Assembly: GCF_009727955.1 (NCBI RefSeq)
Contig: NZ_WOBR01000004.1
Span: 1,055,724-1,119,723 of the forward strand
Origin: Aliivibrio fischeri
GTDB taxonomy: Bacteria; Pseudomonadota; Gammaproteobacteria; Enterobacterales; Vibrionaceae
DNA: 64,000 bases
Reading direction: 5' to 3'
This document shows, piece after piece, positions 18,526 through 30,197 of this stretch. Positions within the stretch are counted from its first letter, which is position 1. Every line of letters starts with the position of its first letter. The translations under genes and the position numbers were made by a program. Under the pieces are notes generated by a model. It was not told where the DNA came from. It saw only the letters and a program-made list of their open reading frames with translations, and made no database searches.

Positions 18526-18972
18526 CTATTCCTTGAGATCAGTGAGCAAGCCTACTTTACTGACACCCGCTCGACTCAATTCGTCCAAGACCAACACAAT
18601 TTCAGCATATGGCGTACTTGCATCACCACCAACGGCAACAGGAGAATTTGGCTTTATGCTTAATTCTGCTTTTACGTTAGTGATCATCTCTTGCATCGAC
18701 ATCGGACGACGTACTTCTTGGTTATCAACGCTTAAACCTAAATTACCGTCTTTATCTACTTCAACGATAATAAATGTCGCATTAGGGTCTTCCCCTGCCA
18801 TTGCCTGTGCTGATTTCGTATTGGTCATTTCAGGCAAATCAACATCAACACCTTGAGTTACAAAAGGAGCCGTTACCATAAAGATAATTAATAGCACTAA
18901 CATTACATCAATGTATGGAACCACATTGATTTCAGCAGTTAACTTACGCTTTTTAGGTTGATAACCAGACAT
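18526..18972 (-). CDS. tolR: Tol-Pal system protein TolR
   Basis: A 148-residue ExbD-family inner-membrane protein with one transmembrane helix (about 17-38). It carries the proton-path aspartate D22 in VPYIDVMLVLL and a periplasmic dimerisation domain. It works with TolQ as the proton-driven motor that energises TolA. The start overlaps the tolQ stop by one base (TAATG). Confidence 0.97.
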   Translation of the reverse strand: MSGYQPKKRKLTAEINVVPYIDVMLVLLIIFMVTAPFVTQGVDVDLPEMTNTKSAQAMAGEDPNATFIIVEVDKDGNLGLSVDNQEVRRPMSMQEMITNVKAELSIKPNSPVAVGGDASTPYAEIVLVLDELSRAGVSKVGLLTDLKE

Positions 18973-19658
18973 TACTTCTCCTGACTCGCCATAGCTTGAC
19001 GGTGAAGAATACTTGAGAACTCATCCATAAATGCAGCATAGTTGTGTTCTAACTTGCCTACTTTAACACTTAAACGGTTATAAGCGATAACTGCTGGAAT
19101 AGCAGCAAATAAACCCATAGCTGTAGCTACAAGTGCTTCTGCGATACCCGGTGCCACCATAGCAAGTGTTGCTTGTTTTACTGCACCCAGAGCAATGAAT
19201 GCGTGCATAATACCCCATACCGTACCAAACAGGCCGATATAAGGTGTGATAGAGCCAACTGTTGCTAGGAAAGGTAGATTCGTCTCTAAGTTATCTACTT
19301 CACGAGAAACCGTCACACGCATAGCACGAGCCGTTCCGTCCATTACCGCTTCTGATGAAGAAGAATTTACTCGAGATAAACGAGCAAATTCATTAAAACC
19401 TGAATAAAAGATTTTCTCTGTTCCGCTAATTCGATCTTTACGAACTTTCACTTCATTGAACAGTTGAGATAAATCCATACCAGACCAAAATTTATCTTCA
19501 AAACGTTCCGCATCGCTACGAGCTACAGATAATACTTTTGAGCGCTTAAAAATCATCGCCCATGAAATTACAGACAAGCTTAATAGAATAAGCATCACGA
19601 TCTTAACTAATAAACTAGCTTGTAAAAATAGATCGAGAATTGATAGTTCACCTGTCAC
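18972..19658 (-). CDS. tolQ: Tol-Pal system protein TolQ
   Basis: A 228-residue MotA/TolQ/ExbB-family inner-membrane protein with three transmembrane helices (about 12-35, 130-155 and 168-190) and a large cytoplasmic loop between the first two. The [20 protein letters not shown] segment is the family signature. It starts with GTG, with GGAG at good spacing, and overlaps ybgC by 11 bases. Confidence 0.97.
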   Translation of the reverse strand: MTGELSILDLFLQASLLVKIVMLILLSLSVISWAMIFKRSKVLSVARSDAERFEDKFWSGMDLSQLFNEVKVRKDRISGTEKIFYSGFNEFARLSRVNSSSSEAVMDGTARAMRVTVSREVDNLETNLPFLATVGSITPYIGLFGTVWGIMHAFIALGAVKQATLAMVAPGIAEALVATAMGLFAAIPAVIAYNRLSVKVGKLEHNYAAFMDEFSSILHRQAMASQEK

Positions 19659-20058
19659 AAGATATCTCCGATAAAATAAACGATGGGATCGCCGTTGGTT
19701 TCATAACTGAATTATCGACACAGGCTACCTTAACCGTAGCTTTGCACAATACTTTACCGTCAGAATTAACCAATATTTGACAAAAGGTTAGCGATACTTT
19801 TTTAATTTCTGTTATTAATGTTTCAACAATAAGTTGTTCATCTAAACGAGCAGCTGAAATGAAATCAATCTGTAAACTCTTTACAACAAAGCCAATAGAT
19901 TCATTCAACATTACTTGTTGGGAGACCCCTTTATCTCGTAATAGTTCAGTTCGTGCACGCTCAAAAAACTTAAGGTAGTTTGAATGATATACAACGCCAC
20001 CGGCATCGGTATCTTCATAATAAATGGTTATAGGCCATTTAAATGGATTCGTATTCAT
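19648..20058 (-). CDS. ybgC: Acyl-CoA thioesterase YbgC
   Basis: First gene of the tol-pal operon: a 136-residue hotdog-fold thioesterase. The family signature [16 protein letters not shown] is at residues 13-28, with the catalytic D18 at the expected position. YbgC hydrolyses acyl-CoA species at the membrane and its order before tolQ is conserved in Gammaproteobacteria. AAGGTGAG directly precedes the ATG. The 177 bases upstream hold the operon promoter region and the cyd terminator. Confidence 0.95.
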   Translation of the reverse strand: MNTNPFKWPITIYYEDTDAGGVVYHSNYLKFFERARTELLRDKGVSQQVMLNESIGFVVKSLQIDFISAARLDEQLIVETLITEIKKVSLTFCQILVNSDGKVLCKATVKVACVDNSVMKPTAIPSFILSEISCDR

Positions 20059-20156
20059 CTCACCTTTCTCATTATTATTGAAAAATCAATTGCTAACTAT
20101 AACTGATCTTAACCCTAGGTAACTATATGATATTTACATTTTGAGGTTAAATCGTA

Positions 20157-20193
20157 AAAAAAAATGGTTTGTCACTTAAATAAGTAACAAACC
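20157..20193 (-). terminator. Terminator of the cyd operon
   Basis: GGTTTGT at 20166-20172 pairs with ACAAACC at 20187-20193, with an extended ACTT/AAGT inner stem. On the minus strand it is followed by a long T-run. It lies 43 bases past ybgE. Confidence 0.8.
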
Positions 20194-20235
20194 ACTCAAT
20201 ATTATGTTTCAAATGATGACTTTAACGCAAGTTAA

Positions 20236-20538
20236 CTATAGGAAATATAAATAACTAAAATAAGCCAAAATCAACATTGAAAAATATGGGCTAAACAGAA
20301 GCTTCCATCCCCATTTCTGTGGGATAAATCCAACAACAAAAATGAAAGCGGTACACACTGAGTAAATTAATGCAGGGGCTAATAATCCACTAAACCCACC
20401 AATTCGCTCAGCGTATATTGTCGGTTCCCACATAAGCATTGCCATATGGAACACTGCGACACCAACCAACAATAAACGAATGACGATATTGTTGATTGGA
20501 GATTGTACGCTATCAATTTTGTCAGCGAGATTACTCAC
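20236..20538 (-). CDS. ybgE: Cyd operon protein YbgE
   Basis: A 100-residue membrane protein with three hydrophobic helices (about 18-37, 48-70 and 78-98), of the YbgE family found only at the end of cydABX operons. Its exact role in cytochrome bd assembly or function is unsettled. GTG start, overlapping the cydX stop by eight bases, so translation is likely coupled. Confidence 0.9.
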   Translation of the reverse strand: MSNLADKIDSVQSPINNIVIRLLLVGVAVFHMAMLMWEPTIYAERIGGFSGLLAPALIYSVCTAFIFVVGFIPQKWGWKLLFSPYFSMLILAYFSYLYFL

Positions 20539-20638
20539 TGTCTTTATCCATCATTTCTGAGTGCTCTAACCAAAGAGCATTGATGATACCAAATGCACAA
20601 GCAAGTAGAACACCTAGAATCCATGCGAAATACCACAT
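20531..20638 (-). CDS. cydX: Cytochrome bd-I subunit CydX
   Basis: A 35-residue single-helix protein too short for most gene callers. It begins MWYFAWILGVLLACAFGI and ends in an acidic tail, matching CydX (YbgT): the MWYFAWILG start is diagnostic. CydX stabilises the haem arrangement of the CydAB oxidase. It lies between cydB and ybgE in the standard order, 12 bases after cydB, with AAGGAG about eight bases before its ATG. Confidence 0.95.
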   Translation of the reverse strand: MWYFAWILGVLLACAFGIINALWLEHSEMMDKDSE

Positions 20639-20650
20639 AGTAAATACTCC

Positions 20651-21787
20651 TTAGTATAGAGACGTTTTGTTCTCTTCAATGAATTTATTATCAAGACGAC
20701 CAAACATTTTGATGTACGTCCAGATAGTATAAGCAAGAATAATTGGCACCATTACGATAGCAACGTAAGTCATTAATGTAAGTGTTAACTCACTTGAAGT
20801 TGAATCCCACATAGTTAAGCTATGGTTAGGGTTCAAGCTTGATGGCATTACGAATGGGAATAACGCAAAACCAGAAGTTAAGATAACACCTGCGTTAGTT
20901 AAGCTTGAGCTTAAGAACGCAAGACCGCCAATATTTGCACGAGATGCAATAATTGTAACGATAGGCATGATCACAGCTAATGCTGGAGCAATCCATAGTA
21001 ATGGGTATTCGTTGAAGTTATGGAACAAAGCACCTACTTCACGAGTTACTTCTTTGTTTAATGGGTTTGACGGTGCAAAGTGATCTAAGCTACCTACAAT
21101 CACATAACCGTTAATGCTTTGAGCCCAGAAGCCAGCAATCACAAACAGAACAACCACAAGAGCACTAAAGATCATCGCCATATTTCGTGCGCGAGTGTGC
21201 AACTCACCCGTTGTTTTCATTTGTAGCCATGTAGCTCCTTGAGTAATGAACATAAATGAACTTACTAAGCCACACACTAGTGCAAATGGGTTTAACAAAC
21301 CAAAGAATGAACCATGGTATGTTGGCATCATTAGGTTATCTAGTTGGAATGGTACGCCTTGTAGAAGGTTACCAAACGCAACACCAAAGATAACTGGTGG
21401 AACGAAGCTACCAATAAAGATCGCTGCATCCCACGCTGAACGCCAGCGCTTATCTTCAATTTTAGAACGGTAATCAAATCCAACAGGACGGAACCATAGT
21501 GCTGCTAACGTTACGATCATTGCTAGGTAAAAACCTGAGAATGACGTTGCGTATACTAATGGCCATGCTGCGAATAATGCACCACCTGCTGTGATTAACC
21601 ATACTTGGTTACCATCCCAGTGAGGGGCAATTGAGTTAATCATAACTCGACGTTCTGAATCTGTTTTACCGATAACAGGTACTAGTGCACCAACACCCAT
21701 ATCGAATCCATCTGTTACAGCGAACCCAATCAGCAATACACCGATTAATGCCCACCAAACAAATCGCAATACTTCGTAATCAAACAT
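20651..21787 (-). CDS. cydB: Cytochrome bd ubiquinol oxidase subunit II
   Basis: A 378-residue subunit with about eight to nine transmembrane helices, matching CydB in length and in the VLLIGFAVTDGFDMGVGALV start. With CydA it forms the high-affinity quinol oxidase used at low oxygen. It has GGAG upstream and follows cydA by 17 bases. Confidence 0.97.
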   Translation of the reverse strand: MFDYEVLRFVWWALIGVLLIGFAVTDGFDMGVGALVPVIGKTDSERRVMINSIAPHWDGNQVWLITAGGALFAAWPLVYATSFSGFYLAMIVTLAALWFRPVGFDYRSKIEDKRWRSAWDAAIFIGSFVPPVIFGVAFGNLLQGVPFQLDNLMMPTYHGSFFGLLNPFALVCGLVSSFMFITQGATWLQMKTTGELHTRARNMAMIFSALVVVLFVIAGFWAQSINGYVIVGSLDHFAPSNPLNKEVTREVGALFHNFNEYPLLWIAPALAVIMPIVTIIASRANIGGLAFLSSSLTNAGVILTSGFALFPFVMPSSLNPNHSLTMWDSTSSELTLTLMTYVAIVMVPIILAYTIWTYIKMFGRLDNKFIEENKTSLY

Positions 21788-21804
21788 TGCTCAAATCTCC
21801 GTTT

Positions 21805-23394
21805 TTATGCTTCTACTTGGCGAGTTAATTTCGCTTCTGAATCTTGACCGTTTTGCTCAAAGTGGTAGCGGCCTGTTTTCAAGCTACTTGGACCTTTACG
21901 AGCAAATTTAACCATTAGGTAAACTTCAGCAATCAAGAAAATCGTGTACAAGCCAATAATTGCAGCCATTGAAATTAGAATTTCAGTTGCAGTTAGTGCT
22001 GATGCCGCTACGTTTACAGGTAAGATCTCACCAACAGCCCATGGTTGACGACCATATTCTGCTACGAACCAACCTGCTTCAATCGCAATCCATGGTAATG
22101 GCATACCAAATAGTGCAGCTTTAAGTAACCAAGGCTTCGCTTCGATTTTTTGACGACATGTTTGAATGAATGCAAAAGCAAAGATACCAAGCATTAATAC
22201 GCCACACGCAACCATGATTCGGAATGAGAAGAACAATGGCCATACAGTTGGGATAGAATCATCCGCAGCCGCTTTAATTTGGTCTTCTGTTGCATCAACT
22301 ACGTTATCTGTATAACGCTTAAGAAGTAAGCCATAACCTAAGTCATGTTTCACATCATCAAATGCAGCAATGTTTTCAGGTGTTTTCTCACCATTACGTA
22401 ATTTCTCAAGTAGACCGTACGCAACCATACCGTTTCGGATGCGAAGTTCATGTTGGTCTTTAAGATCACGTAAACCAGTCACTTGCTTATCTAAAGAACG
22501 AGTCGCAATAATACCCATTACATATGGGATCTTAATTGCGTAATCTGTTTCCATAGATTCTTGATTTGGTAAACCAATCACAGTAAACGCAGCAGGCGCT
22601 TCTTCTGTATGCCATTCAGCTTCGATAGCAGCAAGTTTAACTTGTTGTACTTCACCTAGCTCATAGCCAGACTCATCACCAAGAACCATTACAGATAGGA
22701 TTGATGCCATACCGAAAGAAGCTGCGATTGCGAATGAACGACGTGCAAATGCAATATCACGGCCTTTTAGTAGGTAGTAAGAACTGATACCTAGTACGAA
22801 CATTGCGCCACATGTGTAACCTGATGCTACAGTGTGAACAAATTTAACTTGTGCTACTGGGTTTAGTACAACTTCAGCGAAGCTCACCATTTCCATACGC
22901 ATTGTTTCAAAGTTAAATTCTGCACCTACTGGGTTTTGCATCCAGCCGTTAGCTACTAGAATCCAAAGAGCTGAGAAGTTTGAACCTAAAGCAACTAACC
23001 AAGTTACTGCAAGGTGTTGACGTTTAGATAAACGATCCCAACCAAAGAAGAATAAACCAACAAAAGTAGATTCTAAGAAGAAAGCCATTAGTGCTTCGAT
23101 GGCAAGAGGAGCCCCGAAAATATCACCAACGTAGTGTGAATAGTAAGACCAGTTAGTACCAAACTGGAATTCCATTGTTAAACCAGTTGCTACACCTAGT
23201 GCAAAGTTAATACCGAACAATTTACCCCAGAACTTTGTCATGTCCTTGTAGATTTGTTTGTCGGTCATTACATATAAAGACTCCATAATAGCCAATAAAA
23301 AGGCCATACCTAGAGTCAGAGGAACGAATAGGAAGTGATACATCGCTGTCATTGCAAATTGCAGACGCGATAACTCCACTACATCAGTGATCAT
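21805..23394 (-). CDS. cydA: Cytochrome bd ubiquinol oxidase subunit I
   Basis: A 529-residue subunit carrying haems b558, b595 and d. The first haem ligand is H20 in [13 protein letters not shown], with the later His and Met ligands in the conserved segments ([14 protein letters not shown] for H187-type, AYGL-loop region for the quinol site). The Q-loop between helices 6 and 7 is present at full length, as in the E. coli type. AAAGGAG precedes the ATG. The 378-base upstream region contains ArcA-like repeats, fitting induction at low oxygen. Confidence 0.97.
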   Translation of the reverse strand: MITDVVELSRLQFAMTAMYHFLFVPLTLGMAFLLAIMESLYVMTDKQIYKDMTKFWGKLFGINFALGVATGLTMEFQFGTNWSYYSHYVGDIFGAPLAIEALMAFFLESTFVGLFFFGWDRLSKRQHLAVTWLVALGSNFSALWILVANGWMQNPVGAEFNFETMRMEMVSFAEVVLNPVAQVKFVHTVASGYTCGAMFVLGISSYYLLKGRDIAFARRSFAIAASFGMASILSVMVLGDESGYELGEVQQVKLAAIEAEWHTEEAPAAFTVIGLPNQESMETDYAIKIPYVMGIIATRSLDKQVTGLRDLKDQHELRIRNGMVAYGLLEKLRNGEKTPENIAAFDDVKHDLGYGLLLKRYTDNVVDATEDQIKAAADDSIPTVWPLFFSFRIMVACGVLMLGIFAFAFIQTCRQKIEAKPWLLKAALFGMPLPWIAIEAGWFVAEYGRQPWAVGEILPVNVAASALTATEILISMAAIIGLYTIFLIAEVYLMVKFARKGPSSLKTGRYHFEQNGQDSEAKLTRQVEA

Positions 23395-23529
23395 GAGAAC
23401 TCCTTTGTGTCAGGCTGAATGACACAGTACTTCCATACTTTTAAGTGAGCGTAAACACTTTATTTATGTAGTCTTAATATTCATTAGCGTATTAATAACC
23501 ACAAAGCGTTACATAAATGTGTAAATCAG

Positions 23530-23629
23530 GTTAATTTAATGTTAAGTTAACTCTAATATAGAACCCGCTAATATTAATAGGAAACAAGATTTCTTTCAAA
23601 AGGTTTGTCTCAAAATTGTAAGTTAATTA
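23530..23629 (-). promoter_or_regulatory. cydA upstream region with ArcA-like repeats
   Basis: GTTAA boxes begin at 23530, 23541 and 23546, the first two 11 bases apart, the periodicity of ArcA direct repeats. GTTAATTA at 23622-23629 matches the ArcA-P core. The rest of 23395-23680 is AT-rich; I see no convincing FNR site in it. Assignment rests on the E. coli precedent for cyd. Confidence 0.45.
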
Positions 23630-23680
23630 CATTTATTTTTTAGTAAGTGTTCGTTTTTCACACTTTCAATAATCAATATA

Positions 23681-23712
23681 CGAAAAAGCGAGTGATTTTG
23701 ATCACTCGCTTT
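23681..23712 (-). terminator. Terminator of ruvB
   Basis: AAAGCGAGTGAT and ATCACTCGCTTT pair perfectly across a four-base loop and are followed on the minus strand by a T-run. It lies 61 bases past the ruvB stop and insulates cydA. Confidence 0.85.
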
Positions 23713-23772
23713 CACTTAAATCAATTTTTAATATTAATAGACTGTGTAAACATATTAATACTGTAACTAAAT

Positions 23773-24786
23773 CTATTTATCAGGCTTATCAATCCCAAAA
23801 TGTAGATACGCTCTATCAGATACAATTCGTCCTCTAGGCGTTCTTTGCAGATAGCCTTGCTGAATGAGATAAGGTTCAATAACATCTTCAATGGTATCAC
23901 GCTCTTCACCAATGGCTGCTGCAATATTATCTAAACCAACAGGCCCACCATCAAACTTTTCCATAATAGCTAACAATAACTTTCTGTCCATGTAATCAAA
24001 ACCACGAACGTCCACATCGAGCATATTAAGCGCTTTATCAGCAATCTCAGATGAAATGTTCCCGTCACTCATGACTTCAGCATAGTCACGAACACGACGT
24101 AATAAACGGTTGGCAATACGTGGGGTACCGCGTGCACGACGAGCCACTTCTAATGCACCTTCAGATTCCATGGATAAATTCAAACAATCCGCACTGCGTT
24201 GAACAATATGCTGAAGATCTTCTACTTTGTAATATTCTAAACGTTGGACAATACCAAAACGATCACGAAGCGGCGATGTTAATGACCCAGCCCTTGTCGT
24301 TGCACCAATTAAAGTAAACGGAGGTAAATCTATCTTTATTGAACGTGCTGCAGGGCCTTCACCTATCATGATATCAAGTTGATAGTCTTCCATCGCAGGA
24401 TAAAGCACTTCTTCAACCATAGGACTTAAACGATGAATTTCATCAATAAATAAAATGTCGTTTTCTTCTAAATTAGTTAGTAATGCAGCTAAGTCCCCTG
24501 CTTTTTCAAGAACAGGTCCTGATGTCGTTCTTATATTTACGCCCATCTCATTAGCTACAATATTGGCTAATGTTGTCTTACCTAAACCTGGAGGGCCAAA
24601 AATGAGTAAGTGATCTAGTGCTTCTTCACGCATTTGTGCAGCTTTAATGAAAATCTCCATTTGGCTACGAACATGGTCTTGGCCTTGGTAATCATCTAGC
24701 TTTTTAGGACGGATGGCTCTATCAATCACATCCTCTTCACGAAAAGTTGGGTTATCTGCTGCAATTAAACGATCAGCTTCAATCAT
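23773..24786 (-). CDS. ruvB: Holliday junction DNA helicase RuvB
   Basis: A 337-residue AAA+ motor. Walker [10 protein letters not shown] is at residues 64-72, Walker B and sensor segments ([16 protein letters not shown]) follow, and the C-terminal winged helix ends the protein. RuvB hexamers drive branch migration with RuvA. It follows ruvA by 27 bases. Confidence 0.98.
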   Translation of the reverse strand: MIEADRLIAADNPTFREEDVIDRAIRPKKLDDYQGQDHVRSQMEIFIKAAQMREEALDHLLIFGPPGLGKTTLANIVANEMGVNIRTTSGPVLEKAGDLAALLTNLEENDILFIDEIHRLSPMVEEVLYPAMEDYQLDIMIGEGPAARSIKIDLPPFTLIGATTRAGSLTSPLRDRFGIVQRLEYYKVEDLQHIVQRSADCLNLSMESEGALEVARRARGTPRIANRLLRRVRDYAEVMSDGNISSEIADKALNMLDVDVRGFDYMDRKLLLAIMEKFDGGPVGLDNIAAAIGEERDTIEDVIEPYLIQQGYLQRTPRGRIVSDRAYLHFGIDKPDK

Positions 24787-24813
24787 AATAAGTACTCAAC
24801 AATTAGAAGATGA

Positions 24814-25437
24814 TTAAATCATCGACTTTAATGATTCACGGATCAATACTTCGCTGGTCATGTCCGGCTTAGCAATTTGAGAAACAGTCTTAGATGCTTG
24901 CTGAGGTTTATAACCTAATGCAATTAATGCACTAACCGCTTCATCCACAGCACTTTGTGGAGAAGTAATGAACTCTGAACCATCATCCATTGGCGCTGCA
25001 TCGGTCGCTGGCGTAAACAGATCACCCGCTCCCCATCCTTTTAATCTATCTTTCATTTCAACAACAAGTCTTTCCGCTGTCTTTTTACCAACACCCGGCA
25101 ACTTAACTAAAGTTGAGATATCTTCACGTTCAACACTTTGCACAAATTGCGCTGCCGTCATTCCAGATAGAATAGCTAAGCCCAGTTTAGGACCAACACC
25201 ATTTGCTTTAATTACTTCACGAAACAACGCTCGTTCATTTTTAGTATTAAAACCATATAGTAGCTGTGCATCTTCACGTACAACATAATGAGTATAAATA
25301 ATGGCTTCCGAACCCACTTCTGGTAATTCATAAAAACAGCTCATTGGCATCTGTACTTCATAGCCAATACCACTCACTTCAATTAATAATTCTGGTGGTT
25401 GTTTTTCTAATAAATTTCCGCGAAGACGTCCAATCAC
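24814..25437 (-). CDS. ruvA: Holliday junction DNA helicase RuvA
   Basis: A 207-residue protein with the N-terminal OB fold ([12 protein letters not shown] start), two helix-hairpin-helix motifs around residues 70-130 ([13 protein letters not shown] and [12 protein letters not shown]), and the mobile C-terminal domain III that contacts RuvB. GTG start with a weak ribosome site. It follows ruvC at 105 bases, far enough for a separate promoter. Confidence 0.97.
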   Translation of the reverse strand: MIGRLRGNLLEKQPPELLIEVSGIGYEVQMPMSCFYELPEVGSEAIIYTHYVVREDAQLLYGFNTKNERALFREVIKANGVGPKLGLAILSGMTAAQFVQSVEREDISTLVKLPGVGKKTAERLVVEMKDRLKGWGAGDLFTPATDAAPMDDGSEFITSPQSAVDEAVSALIALGYKPQQASKTVSQIAKPDMTSEVLIRESLKSMI

Positions 25438-25542
25438 AATAGATACTCTTTAAAATAAATAATAAGTTAAGATAGTAATAAAGAACTGGATAGATATCCA
25501 GTAAAAGAAATGAGAATTTATAACAAGCGACACTGGTGTTCT

Positions 25543-26064
25543 TTATCTATAACGCCCACGACGTGCACCCGTTGCTTTTCCGGCTAGCGCAATTAATGTT
25601 TTATTGGTATTTGCATGACAAATAGCTGCGCCTAATGCATCAGCGGCATCGGCTTGTGGTTTAGCCGGTAATTTCAGCATACTCATGACCATATGTTGAA
25701 CTTGAGATTTATCAGCAGCCCCCGTCCCTGTTACTGCTTGCTTAATTAAACGAGCTGCATATTCGTAAACGGGTAAGTCTGCATTCACCGCGGCGACAAT
25801 TGCACTGCCTCTTGCTTGGCCAAGCTTTAATGCTGAGTCAGCATTTTTTGACATAAATACTTGTTCAATCGCAAACACATCAGGTTGGAATTGCGTGATG
25901 ATTTCAGAAACCCCCGCATAAATTTGCTTTAATCGACCAGGTAGTTCTTTTTCAGACATACGAATACAACCGCTGCCAAGATATTGCAGATGACGGCCAT
26001 TCTGGCGAATAACACCATATCCAGTAATACGTGAGCCGGGATCAATCCCTAAAATGATGGACAT
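25543..26064 (-). CDS. ruvC: Crossover junction endodeoxyribonuclease RuvC
   Basis: A 173-residue Holliday-junction resolvase of the RNase H fold. The catalytic acids are D7 ([14 protein letters not shown]), the Glu of FAIEQVF, and the paired acids of [13 protein letters not shown] near residues 138-146. It starts the ruv cluster and lies after aspS in the same direction. Confidence 0.97.
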   Translation of the reverse strand: MSIILGIDPGSRITGYGVIRQNGRHLQYLGSGCIRMSEKELPGRLKQIYAGVSEIITQFQPDVFAIEQVFMSKNADSALKLGQARGSAIVAAVNADLPVYEYAARLIKQAVTGTGAADKSQVQHMVMSMLKLPAKPQADAADALGAAICHANTNKTLIALAGKATGARRGRYR

Positions 26065-26166
26065 ATAAAAACCACTGATTATTTATACATATATATTAGC
26101 TAGATACCACTATAAACTCAAGGTATTAGTAATAAAGAGCTGTCTCACTTTACATAGTATAGATAC

Positions 26167-26196
26167 AAAAATGCCCGTATTTATACGGGCATTTTT
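26167..26196. terminator. Terminator after aspS
   Basis: AATGCCCGTAT and ATACGGGCATT form a strong stem with T-runs on both sides, 21 bases past the aspS stop. Confidence 0.85.
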
Positions 26197-26216
26197 TACA
26201 AAGAGTTAAACGCTAA

Positions 26217-27992
26217 TTATGCGTCTTTTTTCTCTGCAAGTTTAACAGCAATCGCCAATTCTTCTAAAGAAGCAGGGTTTGCTAGGCTTGGAGCGTCTGT
26301 AAGTAGACATGCTGCAGCCGTTGTTTTAGGGAACGCGATAACATCACGGATGTTTTCTGTACCACAAAGTAGCATTGCTAGACGGTCAAGACCGAACGCA
26401 AGACCAGCGTGTGGCGGCGTACCGTATTTTAGAGCTTCAAGTAGGAAACCAAATTTCTCTTGTTGTTCTTGAGCTTCGATACCTAGGATACCAAATACCG
26501 CTGTTTGCATTTCTGCATTATGGATACGTACAGAACCACCACCAACTTCGTAGCCGTTAATTACCATATCGTATGCATCAGAGTTAGCTGCAGCAGGGTT
26601 TGCTTGTAGCTCTTCAGCAGAAACACCTAAAGGAGATGTGAATGGGTGGTGCATTGCATGCAAGTTACCTTCACCGTCTTCTTCAAACATTGGGAAATCA
26701 ACAACCCATAATGGAGCCCACGCAGACGTATCTGTTAGTTCAAGATCAGTACCTAACTTAAGACGTAGTGCGCCCATAGCTTCAGATACGATACCAGCTT
26801 TATCTGCACCAAATAGGATGATGTCGCCAGTTTCAGCTTGAGTACGCTCAAGAATTGCGTTTACTACTTCTTCATTTAAGAATTTAGCAACTGGAGATTG
26901 AACACCTTCAAAACCCGCAGCACGATCGTTCACTTTCATCCAAGCTAGACCTTTCGCACCGTAGATACCTACAAAGTTACCGTACTCATCAATTTGCTTA
27001 CGAGATAATGAAGCGCCACCAGGTACACGGATAACAGCTACACGACCTTTTTCATCATTTGCAGGACCTGAGAACACTTTGAAGTCTACGTCTTTAACTA
27101 GATCAGCAACATCAACTAGCTCAAGTGGGTTACGAAGATCTGGTTTATCAGAACCAAAACGGCGCATAGCTTCAGAGAATGGCATTACAGGGAATTGGCC
27201 AAGTTCAACATCTAAAAGCTCTTTCCACATATCGTGAACAAGACGCTCAGTCACATTACGTACTTCTTGAGAAGTCATGAATGAGGTTTCGATATCGATT
27301 TGAGTGAATTCAGGTTGACGGTCGGCACGTAAATCTTCATCACGGAAGCATTTTACGATTTGGTAGTAACGGTCAAAACCAGACATCATTAGCAATTGTT
27401 TAAATAGCTGTGGTGATTGTGGTAGAGCGTAGAAGCTACCTTTATGAACACGGCTTGGTACTAAGTAATCACGAGCACCTTCTGGCGTTGCTTTCGTTAA
27501 TACTGGAGTTTCAATGTCTAGGAATAAGTTTTCATCTAAGAAACGACGAACAAAGCTTGATGCACGAGCACGTAACTTGATACGGTCACTCATTTCTGGG
27601 CGACGTAAATCAATGTAACGATACTTCAGACGTTGTTCTTCTGAGTTTGTTTGATTGAAATCTAATGGAAGTGCCGCAGAGCGGTTGATGATCTCAAGAC
27701 CTGTAGCTAGAAGTTCAACTTCACCAGTAGCCATATCTTTGTTTACTTGGCTATCAGGACGAACACGTACTTCACCAGTAAATTTGATACAGAATTCATT
27801 ACGCAGTTGACTTGCAACCTCAAATACGTCTTTCATATCTGGGTCAACAACTACCTGAACGATACCTTCACGATCTCGCATATCAATAAAGATAAGACCG
27901 CCTAAATCACGGCGACGGTTTACCCAGCCGCAAAGTTCTACAGTTTGCCCTGCAAGGGACTTGTTCAGGTTACCACAGTAATGGGTGCGCAT
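26217..27992 (-). CDS. aspS: Aspartate--tRNA ligase
   Basis: A 591-residue class II synthetase of the bacterial type: an N-terminal OB-fold anticodon-binding domain (1-110, with HYCGNLNKS start), the catalytic core with motif 2 [16 protein letters not shown], the bacterial GAD insertion (about 290-420), and motif 3 [15 protein letters not shown] near 530-545. It charges tRNA-Asp. Because asnS exists in most vibrios, it is probably discriminating, but that is not shown here. A hairpin in its leader at 28029-28057 may affect expression. Confidence 0.98.
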   Translation of the reverse strand: MRTHYCGNLNKSLAGQTVELCGWVNRRRDLGGLIFIDMRDREGIVQVVVDPDMKDVFEVASQLRNEFCIKFTGEVRVRPDSQVNKDMATGEVELLATGLEIINRSAALPLDFNQTNSEEQRLKYRYIDLRRPEMSDRIKLRARASSFVRRFLDENLFLDIETPVLTKATPEGARDYLVPSRVHKGSFYALPQSPQLFKQLLMMSGFDRYYQIVKCFRDEDLRADRQPEFTQIDIETSFMTSQEVRNVTERLVHDMWKELLDVELGQFPVMPFSEAMRRFGSDKPDLRNPLELVDVADLVKDVDFKVFSGPANDEKGRVAVIRVPGGASLSRKQIDEYGNFVGIYGAKGLAWMKVNDRAAGFEGVQSPVAKFLNEEVVNAILERTQAETGDIILFGADKAGIVSEAMGALRLKLGTDLELTDTSAWAPLWVVDFPMFEEDGEGNLHAMHHPFTSPLGVSAEELQANPAAANSDAYDMVINGYEVGGGSVRIHNAEMQTAVFGILGIEAQEQQEKFGFLLEALKYGTPPHAGLAFGLDRLAMLLCGTENIRDVIAFPKTTAAACLLTDAPSLANPASLEELAIAVKLAEKKDA

Positions 27993-28028
27993 GATGATTT
28001 TCCCAATCTAATATACATGTTCAATAGT

Positions 28029-28057
28029 AAATGCAGCGAAAAAGGAGTGCTGCATTT
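28029..28057 (-). promoter_or_regulatory. Hairpin in the aspS leader
   Basis: AAATGCAGC and GCTGCATTT pair perfectly over an 11-base loop, 37 bases before the aspS ATG. On the plus strand it ends in a T-run and looks like a terminator, yet no plus-strand gene precedes it. It may be an aspS attenuator or a remnant terminator. The remaining intergenic DNA to 28250 holds one fragment resembling a common Vibrio repeat (28164-28182). Confidence 0.4.
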
Positions 28058-28252
28058 TTCATAATTCTATTCACGCTTGCTTAAATGACGTATTTACCAG
28101 CCAATCTGCTGAATTAATATACAAAACGCAAAAATATGCCGATATTATAAAGGAAAAATAACGTATACCCAAGTAACTTCAAGTCTGTTACCTATCTGAA
28201 AAACTTCACTTTCAATTTTCATTGCCCTAAAGACATTAACTCAAGAATTCAC

Positions 28253-29107
<855 letters not shown>

Positions 29108-29143
29108 CCTGTTTTATTATTACCAACCTATATAAAGATATTT

Positions 29144-30118
29144 ATGTTTAATTTTGCTAATTTTTATCAACTTCTAGCCCAAGATACCGTTCTTCAACCT
29201 TGGTTAAATACATTGCCACAGCAACTAACCGACTGGCAGAATGCAGAACACGGTGATATTGAACGTTGGATAAAAGCGTTGAAAAAAATCCCAGAGGGAT
29301 GTGCTGATAATATTGACTTAAAATCATCAGTTACACTATCTAATAACACTCCTCTCATTGATGGCGAGCGCAAAAAATTAGAGAACTTACTACAAACTTT
29401 CCACCCATGGCGTAAAGGTCCATTTACTGTTCATGATATTCACATTGATACAGAGTGGCGCTCAGATTGGAAATGGGATCGTTTGCTACCTCACATTACG
29501 CCACTAAAAAATCGTTCAGTTTTAGATGTTGGCTGCGGTAACGGATATCATATGTGGCGCATGCTTGGTGAAGAAGCACGTTTGTGTGTGGGTATTGACC
29601 CATCACACCTGTTTTTAATCCAGTTTGAAGCTATTCGCAAACTAATGGGGAATGACCAACGTGCTCACCTATTACCGTTAGGAATTGAACAACTCCCTGA
29701 ATTGAACGCTTTTGACACCGTATTTAGCATGGGTGTGTTATATCACCGTCGTTCTCCACTTGATCATCTAATTCAACTAAAAAACCAATTAGTTGCTGGT
29801 GGTGAATTGGTTCTAGAAACATTAGTTATTGATGGCGACGAAAACGCAGTATTAATGCCTGTTGATCGCTACGCTCAAATGCGCAATGTATACTTCTTCC
29901 CATCAGCTAGAGCACTAAAAGTATGGTTAGAGAGTGTGGGATTTGTTGATGTAAAAATAGTAGATGAATGTGTAACAACAACAGGCGAGCAACGCTCTAC
30001 TGAATGGATGAAACATAATTCTCTACCTGAATACTTAGACCCAAATGATTCAACAAAAACCATTGAAGGTCACCCAGCACCAAAACGTGCGATTTTAATA
30101 GCAAAGAAACCTGACTAA
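29144..30118 (+). CDS. cmoB: tRNA U34 carboxymethyltransferase CmoB
   Basis: A 324-residue enzyme that transfers the carboxymethyl group of carboxy-SAM to 5-hydroxyuridine 34 of tRNAs reading four-fold codon boxes. The N-terminal CmoB-specific segment contains PWRKGPF; the SAM-binding motif is [14 protein letters not shown] near residue 125-138. It forms an operon with cmoA. A weak stem-loop (30130-30148) lies after it, so some read-through into the retropepsin gene is possible. Confidence 0.97.
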   Translation: MFNFANFYQLLAQDTVLQPWLNTLPQQLTDWQNAEHGDIERWIKALKKIPEGCADNIDLKSSVTLSNNTPLIDGERKKLENLLQTFHPWRKGPFTVHDIHIDTEWRSDWKWDRLLPHITPLKNRSVLDVGCGNGYHMWRMLGEEARLCVGIDPSHLFLIQFEAIRKLMGNDQRAHLLPLGIEQLPELNAFDTVFSMGVLYHRRSPLDHLIQLKNQLVAGGELVLETLVIDGDENAVLMPVDRYAQMRNVYFFPSARALKVWLESVGFVDVKIVDECVTTTGEQRSTEWMKHNSLPEYLDPNDSTKTIEGHPAPKRAILIAKKPD

Positions 30119-30197
30119 ACTTTAACATTTGAGGGCTATTCGCTCTCATTTATTATCGTTATTATGCACATGTTAATTTAACTCAACGGAACATAAA

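Noticed and set aside
23721..23924. A 67-codon frame overlapping the 3' end of ruvB
   Set aside because: It is in another frame of a conserved gene and extends into terminator-proximal DNA; no support for expression.
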